From positions 1 to 9,731 of the forward strand of contig JBOHRE010000111.1 of assembly GCA_050732635.1 (NCBI GenBank): a stretch of 9,731 nt of DNA, written 5' to 3'. This stretch comes from JBOHRE01 sp050732635 (GTDB taxonomy: Bacteria; Gemmatimonadota; Gemmatimonadetes; Longimicrobiales; RSA9). A model generated the notes under the pieces. It was not told the origin of the DNA. It was given only the letters and a program-made list of their open reading frames with translations, and ran no database searches. Positions 5,825-9,731 of this stretch are shown here, piece after piece (position 1 is the first letter of the stretch; each line of letters starts with the position of its first letter). Made by a program: the position numbers and the translations under genes.

Positions 5825-7251
5825 GCCGCGGCGCCCCGGGTTCGATGCGCCCTTGCCGATTGCGCGCCACCGTGAGCATGCTCGGCGTCGCGCTCGCGAG
5901 TGTACCGGTCGCCGCCCAGCAGCAACCGGTCGTATTGACGGGCGCAACTCTGATCGACGGTACCGGTCGTGCTCCGGTGGCAGACGCAGTCGTCGTGTTG
6001 CACGCGGGCCGCATCGTCTGCGTCGGCGGCCCGGGTGCCTGCGCCACCGAAGCAGCCGCTGCCACACCGATCGAGCTGGCCGGCCATTGGCTGCTGCCGG
6101 GGCTGGTCGATGCACACGTGCACTACTCGCAGACCGGCTGGGCCGACGGCCGGCCCGACGCGCTCGACATGCGCGAGCGGTTCCCTTACGACTCCACGGT
6201 CTATGCGCTGCGCTCGGCTCCCGACCGGTTTTACCGTTCGTACCTGTGCGCTGGCGTCACCGCGACCTTCGATGTGGGTGGGTTTCCGTGGACCTGGGGG
6301 TTGCGACGCCCGGCCGAGGCAGCCATCGAGGCGCCGCATGTGGCGGCGGCTGGACCGCTGCTGTCGACGCGTGACCACTGGTTGAACCTGCCCGCCGAGC
6401 GCCAGTTCGTCCATATCGAGAGCGACTCGGCGGCTCACGCCGGTAGCCGCTACATCGCGATCAACAGCTCGGATGCGATCAAGGTGTGGTTCCTCCAGAG
6501 CGAGCAGTCGCCCGAGGCCGCCACATACGCTAGCCGGCTGCAGCTCATCGGGCGGATGGCACGGCAGCGTGGCGTGCCGCTGATCGTACACGCCACCAAC
6601 CTCTGGGCCGCCAAGGAAGCGCTGCGCGCGGGTGCCACACTGCTCGTGCACAGCGTGGAGAATGCCGACGTCGATGACGAGTTCCTGGCGCTCATGCGCG
6701 CGAACGACGCGGTGATCACCCCGACACTCACGGTCTACCAGGGCTACGAGCAGCTGCGTGAGCGTGCGTTTCGCGCGCAGCGCATCGACACGCGCTGCGT
6801 CGATCCGGCGACGCTGGCAAAGGCATTTCTGACCGATTCGCTGGCGGGCCGCCCGGCGCCTGGCGAGGTGCGGGCGAGGCGGGCTCGCAGTGCCGCGCGC
6901 TATGCGCAGATGCTGCGCAACACGAAGCGCATCCATGATGCGGGCATCACGGTCGCGCTCGGCACGGATGCCGGCAACCCGCTCACTCTGCCGGGCGCGT
7001 CGGCGGTCGTCGAGGCCGAGGCCATGGTCGAAGCCGGCCTGACCCCGATGGCGGTCATCGTAGCGGCGACCCGCAACGGCGCTCGCGCCATGCGACGGGG
7101 CGGCGACTTCGGCACCGTCGAAACGGGGAAGCTGGCCGATCTCCTGGTCCTGGCGGCCGACCCGCTGAGCGACATCGGCAACCTGCGGCGTGTCGAGCTC
7201 GTCATCCGGGGCGGGCATCTCTGGACGCGCGGCGAGCTACAGTATCGCTGA
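5821..7251 (+). CDS. Secreted amidohydrolase-family metal-dependent hydrolase
   Basis: This 476-residue enzyme belongs to the amidohydrolase superfamily, in the imidazolonepropionase/prolidase-like group (COG1228). Metal motifs are in order: GLVDAHVH with H99 and H101 after strand 1; K221 in DAIKVWF, the probable bridging Lys; H257 in IVHATN; H277 in LVHSVE; and D383 in GTDAGN. The flanking N- and C-terminal beta-sandwich pieces are present (VVLTGATLIDGTGR and GTVETGKLADLLVLAADPL). GTG 5821 was chosen because it overlaps the metalloprotease TGA (GTGA). Later ATGs at 5845 and 5878 lack ribosome sites, though 5845 would give a cleaner signal peptide. The N-terminus has a hydrophobic stretch ending VPVAA/QQQ at about residue 32, so the enzyme is exported. 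Related exported enzymes cleave dipeptides, N-acyl amino acids or cyclic amides, which would suit a role after the protease. The exact substrate cannot be read from the sequence. Confidence 0.92.
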   Translation: MSRGAPGSMRPCRLRATVSMLGVALASVPVAAQQQPVVLTGATLIDGTGRAPVADAVVVLHAGRIVCVGGPGACATEAAAATPIELAGHWLLPGLVDAHVHYSQTGWADGRPDALDMRERFPYDSTVYALRSAPDRFYRSYLCAGVTATFDVGGFPWTWGLRRPAEAAIEAPHVAAAGPLLSTRDHWLNLPAERQFVHIESDSAAHAGSRYIAINSSDAIKVWFLQSEQSPEAATYASRLQLIGRMARQRGVPLIVHATNLWAAKEALRAGATLLVHSVENADVDDEFLALMRANDAVITPTLTVYQGYEQLRERAFRAQRIDTRCVDPATLAKAFLTDSLAGRPAPGEVRARRARSAARYAQMLRNTKRIHDAGITVALGTDAGNPLTLPGASAVVEAEAMVEAGLTPMAVIVAATRNGARAMRRGGDFGTVETGKLADLLVLAADPLSDIGNLRRVELVIRGGHLWTRGELQYR

Positions 7252-7264
7252 GCAGGCGGGTCGG

Positions 7265-7906
7265 TCAGACAGCGGGACCTGCGAGCCCGCTCAGCCAGCG
7301 TCCAGCATCGGCGATCTCGTCCAGGCTGATCGAGTGCCCCAGCGCGTAATCGTGCGACGTCAGCGCCGCACCTGCGTCACGCAGCTTCGCCCTGCCGGCT
7401 TCCGCCAGGTCGAACGGGATCGCCGGATCCATCGTGCCATGACCCCAGAAGATGGGCAGGTTCTGCGCGGTCGCAGGCTCGGTGCGCACGCGCGCGTGAT
7501 TCGCGAGAAAGCCGCTGAAGTTGAGGACCGCGGCGGCGGTGCCTGGAAACGCGAGCGCGTAGCCGAGCGCGAGGGTGCCGCCCTGGGAGAAGCCGCCGAC
7601 GACGATCGGACCGCTGCCATCGCCGCTGAGCCGCGTGACGAGGTCGTGCAGCGCATCGAGGCTGGTCGCGAACGAGGCCGCTTCGGGGCGATCGTCGCCC
7701 AGAAACCGGTACCACGCGCGGCCCGGGCCGTAGCCCCAGGGGGCGGCGGGGAACGGCGCCTGCGCCAGCAGCACGCGCGCTGCCGGCAGCCGTTCGCCCA
7801 CGTCGCGCAGATCGTCCGCTTCCGCACCGCGTCCATGCATCAGGATGACGGTGGCGTCGCCGCGGGCGACGGGCGCGACTTCGTTGTAACCGAGATCGAC
7901 GGTCAG
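7265..7906 (-). CDS. Alpha/beta-hydrolase esterase, phospholipase/carboxylesterase family, CTG start
   Basis: The product is a cytosolic serine hydrolase of about 213 residues. The first ATG (7840) would begin the protein at MHGRG, cutting off the first strands of the fold. In-frame coding continues upstream as VDLGYNEVAPVARGDATVIL, exactly what normally precedes HGRGA in this family. No ATG, GTG or TTG occurs in that extension, but a CTG at 7906 overlaps the upstream stop as CTGA and gives a normal family length. With that start the oxyanion loop HGRG is at residues 24-27, the nucleophile is S107 in GGFSQGG, the acid is D160 in HGTMDPAIPF and the base is H191 in YALGHSIS. The triad is complete. 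It is coupled to the FeoA-like gene and ends 13 bases from the amidohydrolase, tail-to-tail. Small carboxyl esters are the likely substrates. Function is confident; the start is inferred. Confidence 0.85.
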   Translation of the reverse strand: MTVDLGYNEVAPVARGDATVILMHGRGAEADDLRDVGERLPAARVLLAQAPFPAAPWGYGPGRAWYRFLGDDRPEAASFATSLDALHDLVTRLSGDGSGPIVVGGFSQGGTLALGYALAFPGTAAAVLNFSGFLANHARVRTEPATAQNLPIFWGHGTMDPAIPFDLAEAGRAKLRDAGAALTSHDYALGHSISLDEIADAGRWLSGLAGPAV

Positions 7907-8196
7907 GCCAGTCGGCTGCTGGACGGGTAGGATTGCAGACGTTCGGGCACGGCCTGGATGAACCGAGCGGCGTCCCGCGGCAGCTCGACCGGATCACCCG
8001 CGGGGCCGTGCACGCGCAGGTGCGATGTCGTCGCGGCATCGATCCTGATCACATCGCCCTCGCGCAGGCCGACCTCCGCACATTGCGAGCGCACGCTATC
8101 GAAGAGGATCGAGCGGATGCGCAGCGACTGACCCGTCGGCGCATGGTCCAGACTGCGGGTATCGGCGGCGTCGGACCAGGTCGCGATGGAGATCAT
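7903..8196 (-). CDS. FeoA-like SH3-fold domain protein
   Basis: The product has 97 residues. ATG 8196 is preceded by GGAGG (8202-8206 on the other strand) at a 5-base spacing, so it is preferred over a longer frame reaching 8289 whose extra residues are basic and featureless. The body follows the FeoA pattern: SLDHAPTGQSLRIRSI, then a short helix ending in EVGLREGDVIRID, where GL-x-x-G-D/T-x-I is the family signature, then HLRVHGPAGDPVELPRDAARFI, matching the GDP-x-x and A-x-x-I ending. FeoA proteins are small cytoplasmic partners of the FeoB ferrous iron transporter. No FeoB is in this window; the next gene is an esterase overlapped by four bases. The domain also occurs alone and in DtxR-type regulators. 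The assignment rests on pattern, not on an alignment, and an iron role is not shown. Confidence 0.68.
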   Translation of the reverse strand: MISIATWSDAADTRSLDHAPTGQSLRIRSILFDSVRSQCAEVGLREGDVIRIDAATTSHLRVHGPAGDPVELPRDAARFIQAVPERLQSYPSSSRLA

Positions 8197-8247
8197 CTCG
8201 GCCTCCGCGGGACCCGGCGAGCGGCTGAAGGCGCGCCGGTGTAGACG

Positions 8248-8265
8248 AAAAAGCCCGGAACGGGC
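8248..8265 (-). terminator. Rho-independent terminator on the minus strand
   Basis: Read on the minus strand, GCCCG-TTC-CGGGC is followed immediately by TTTTT (complement of the A run at 8248-8252). A 5-bp all-GC stem with a T run is the standard intrinsic terminator form. It lies about 120 bases past the end of the secreted helical protein gene and about 50 bases before the FeoA-like start. It could therefore end the upstream transcript or act as an attenuator in a long FeoA leader. Confidence 0.6.
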
Positions 8266-8289
8266 CGACATTGGCGTCCGGGCAGTCAC

Positions 8290-8363
8290 AGTCTGCGAAT
8301 TGCGGCCGCCCGAAAGGGGGACGGCACCTTGAAGACTAAGCGGCTAGCCCGGGGAACGCAATT
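8290..8363. other. Intergenic inverted-repeat cluster, candidate structured RNA
   Basis: The 191-base gap between two minus-strand genes holds nested and crossing inverted repeats. A hairpin at 8305-8325 reads on the plus strand GCCG-CCC-GAAA-GGG-GGA-CGGC: a 7-bp interrupted stem with a GGA bulge and a GAAA tetraloop. AGTCT (8290-8294) can pair with AGACT (8333-8337) around it. AATTGC (8298-8303) can pair with GCAATT (8358-8363). The last two pairings cross, so they would form a pseudoknot or alternative folds. The strand is unclear: the GNRA loop favours plus, whereas both neighbouring genes are on minus. I did not match it to a known riboswitch. It compares only loosely with GEMM-type elements and lacks their conserved GCAAA segments. 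Confidence 0.3.
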
Positions 8364-8374
8364 GAAGAAACCCC

Positions 8375-8389
8375 GAAGCGCGGCGCTTC
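8375..8389 (-). terminator. Hairpin overlapping the stop of the secreted helical protein gene
   Basis: GAAGCG and CGCTTC form a perfect 6-bp stem with a 3-nt loop. On the minus strand it overlaps the gene's TGA and is followed by GGGGTTTCTTC, a weak T-rich tail. This may be a first, leaky terminator upstream of the stronger one at 8248-8265. Confidence 0.35.
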
Positions 8390-9161
8390 AGGCTCCGCTG
8401 GCGCCACCTGGAGGGCCTCTGCCACGGCCTCGTCCGGTCGGGGGGCCGACGCCGGGCGGGATGGGGGGTCCGTCGAACGGCAGCTTCAGAAGGCCTGGGG
8501 GGCCCGCGCCTCCGGGGCCACGGCCGCGCATGAGGCCGATGCCGGCGCGGACCGAAGCAGCCACTGCGGAGGCGGCCTCGGCCGGCGGCTGACCCTGGCG
8601 CACGCGTCGCTCCACGGCGGCACCGATCTCACGGAGCTCCTGGGGCGTGCGCTCGCCTCGCGTGTTCCAGGCGCCGAGGACGTCGAGCGCGACGTCGACC
8701 GGGACACCGACCTGGAGCAGATCGGCCAGCGTATGGGCCGCCAGTCCGAGGTGCGCCTCAGCCCCACCCTGAGCGAGGGTGCGTAGCGCGCCCTCGGGCA
8801 CGCCGCGGCGCATGGCGTCGGTCACGGCCTCGATGTCGGCGGTCGCACGCGCGCCGGACCGGCCCACGATGCGGCTCGCCCGACCCAACTCGCCGGCCAG
8901 CTGCTGCACGACCACGAGCACTCGATCCTGAGGCACTCCCTTGGCCTGACCCTCCAGGGCCTTGTCCGCGATCGGATTCAGGGGCAGACCCTCGGCCCTC
9001 GCCGCGGCGACGATCTCGGCGAACGCTGCACGCGCGCCGGCGGAGAAGCCCGCCTGCGCCCGCGCGACGAGCTCGTCCTGCTGCGCGGCGCCAGGCGTCG
9101 CGACCAGAAGCCCCGCAAGCACGAGGGCGAAAGCCGAGTTCAGCATCGAGATTCTACTCAT
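8388..9161 (-). CDS. Secreted helical protein of unknown function with Gly/Pro/Arg tail
   Basis: The product is a 257-residue exported protein. ATG 9161 is used; a second ATG at 9146 gives an equally good signal peptide, and neither has a strong ribosome site. Residues 1-26 are a signal peptide with likely cleavage GAA26/Q27. Residues about 28-205 are Ala-rich and predicted helical, beginning ELVARAQAGFSAGARAAFAE. The central phrase NPIADKALEGQAKGVPQDRV recurs, as far as I recall, in uncharacterised exported proteins of Gemmatimonadota. The last 46 residues (212-257) are low-complexity Gly, Pro and Arg with RGRGRG runs, probably disordered and possibly able to bind polyanions. No catalytic motif is visible. 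It follows the glycogen-binding-domain gene by 63 bases on the same strand and is probably co-transcribed with it. I do not recognise a named family. Confidence 0.82.
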   Translation of the reverse strand: MSRISMLNSAFALVLAGLLVATPGAAQQDELVARAQAGFSAGARAAFAEIVAAARAEGLPLNPIADKALEGQAKGVPQDRVLVVVQQLAGELGRASRIVGRSGARATADIEAVTDAMRRGVPEGALRTLAQGGAEAHLGLAAHTLADLLQVGVPVDVALDVLGAWNTRGERTPQELREIGAAVERRVRQGQPPAEAASAVAASVRAGIGLMRGRGPGGAGPPGLLKLPFDGPPIPPGVGPPTGRGRGRGPPGGASGA

Positions 9162-9185
9162 GGGATTCTGCCGTTATAGACGATC

Positions 9186-9202
9186 GACCCGGCCTTCGGG
9201 TC
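9186..9202. repeat. Perfect hairpin in the 63-base gap before the secreted helical gene
   Basis: GACCCG-gcctt-CGGGTC is a perfect 6-bp inverted repeat between the two minus-strand genes. No T run follows on the minus strand, so it is not a standard terminator. TATAAC lies just downstream on the minus strand, 11 bases before the next start codon, but no -35 partner is evident. It could adjust the relative expression of the two genes or be incidental. Confidence 0.3.
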
Positions 9203-9224
9203 ACCGCCGCCTCCTTCTCCTGCT

Positions 9225-9731
9225 CTATGGTGCACCCTCGACGAAGAAGCTCGCCGTCTTGCGGCCCCAGCCGTCATCGGCGATGCCGGGCGCGTGTTCG
9301 GGAACCGTCCACGTCTCACCGTCGACGCGGAACGCGAAGCGGTGCAGCCCCGGACCGACCACCTGATCGATTACCCAGCGCTCGCCCTCACGGCGCATCG
9401 GAACCAGCTCCCAGGCGCTGAAATCGCCCGCCAGCTCGACGCGGCTGGCCTGTGGCGCCTCGAACGTGAAGCGCACGCGTTGCCCCGCGCCGGACGCATC
9501 GGTGAGCTCGACAACCGGTGGTTCGCTGTCCGGCCCGCCGAGCGCGCGCTCCCACGCCATGCCGACCGCCACGGTCAGCCCGCCGGGTGCGCCGTACAGC
9601 GGGTCGCGCGCGGCCCGGCCGGCGCTCGCCCGGACGCTGAGCCCGGCCGGCAGCGTCCAACTGGCCACGACATCGAAGGCGGCCTCGCTGCGGCGCGCGC
9701 CGTCGGGCTCCGGCGTGCTCCACAGCAGCGC
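9225..9731 (-). CDS. Exported protein with C-terminal glycogen-binding domain, 5' end outside window
   Basis: The frame is open from the right edge to a TAG at 9225-9227, giving 168 visible C-terminal residues. The GTG at 9668 is internal and not the start. The first 65 or so visible residues alternate like outer-membrane strands (AAFDVVASWTLPAGLSVRASAGRA, then GGLTVAVGMAWERAL). A domain of the AMPK1_CBM/CBM48 type fills fragment residues 84-166. It has VRFTFEAPQASRVELAGDFSAW, a loop with PMRREGERWVID, then GPGLHRFAFRVDGETW and AP-x-IADDGWG. These carry the conserved GDF-x-x-W, the later Trp residues and the DG-x-W that line the sugar-binding face in this family. The domain binds alpha-glucans such as glycogen or starch. 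Joined to membrane-like strands, it suggests glucan capture at the envelope rather than control of glycogen synthesis. The secreted helical protein gene follows on the same strand. Confidence 0.85.
   Translation of the reverse strand, partial: ALLWSTPEPDGARRSEAAFDVVASWTLPAGLSVRASAGRAARDPLYGAPGGLTVAVGMAWERALGGPDSEPPVVELTDASGAGQRVRFTFEAPQASRVELAGDFSAWELVPMRREGERWVIDQVVGPGLHRFAFRVDGETWTVPEHAPGIADDGWGRKTASFFVEGAP

Noticed and set aside
3308..6115. A 935-codon open frame on the minus strand opposite the metalloprotease
   Set aside because: It is antisense to a gene with complete catalytic motifs, its product is Arg- and His-rich without any domain, and it is a typical effect of high GC at third positions.
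5620..7218. A 532-codon open frame on the minus strand opposite the amidohydrolase
   Set aside because: It lies opposite a gene with all metal-binding motifs, and its translation has no recognisable family pattern.
8298..8363. GEMM-type (cyclic dinucleotide) riboswitch
   Set aside because: There is a GAAA-capped hairpin and a CTAAG segment as in that family, but the conserved GCAAA and ACGCAAAGC segments are missing.
8329..8592. Plus-strand frame of 87 codons rich in Pro and Gly
   Set aside because: It is mostly the complement of the Gly/Pro tail of the secreted helical protein and has no ribosome site or motif.
1..9731. CRISPR arrays, insertion sequences or long direct repeats
   Set aside because: No regularly spaced repeats, transposase motifs or paired terminal inverted repeats were seen.

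Overview
The window is high-GC bacterial chromosome with short intergenic gaps, Shine-Dalgarno motifs of the GGAGG type, and many secreted proteins whose signal peptides end in Ala-Gln. The gene set best fits Gemmatimonadota or a close relative. It includes an outer-membrane barrel with a C-terminal two-cysteine module, a large met-zincin of the DUF5117/DUF4953 type, a secreted amidohydrolase and an exported glycogen-binding-domain protein. This placement is inferred from remembered protein families; no rRNA is present to fix it.

Left part, plus strand (1-2007): the 3' end of an unrecognised charged, proline-rich protein; a complete tRNA-Leu(CAA) at 553-635; and a signal-peptide-bearing outer-membrane barrel protein at 709-2007.

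Middle, plus strand (2187-2815): a two-gene toxin-antitoxin-like module, with an AbrB/MazE-type DNA-binding protein followed 8 bases later by a Doc/Fic-fold protein. The Doc protein keeps most of the signature motif, but the catalytic His position (66 in P1 Doc numbering) is Arg. A small four-cysteine protein (2862-3128) probably lies on the minus strand, ending tail-to-tail with the Doc gene.

Centre, plus strand (3293-7251): a large secreted, probably lipid-anchored zinc metalloprotease and a secreted amidohydrolase. They share a GTGA stop/start overlap and are almost certainly co-expressed, perhaps as an exported peptide-processing pair.

Right part, all minus strand (9731 to 7265): a glycogen-binding-domain protein cut by the window edge, a secreted helical protein with a Gly/Pro/Arg tail, a 191-base gap holding a terminator and potentially structured RNA, then a FeoA-like protein translationally coupled to an alpha/beta-hydrolase esterase. 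The esterase has no ATG, GTG or TTG at its true N-terminus. A CTG overlapping the FeoA-like stop codon is the best start.

I do not see a large undescribed system. The items most worth a second look are the Doc protein lacking its catalytic His, the CTG-started esterase, the two-Cys module on the barrel protein, the small four-Cys protein and the 8290-8363 intergenic structure.
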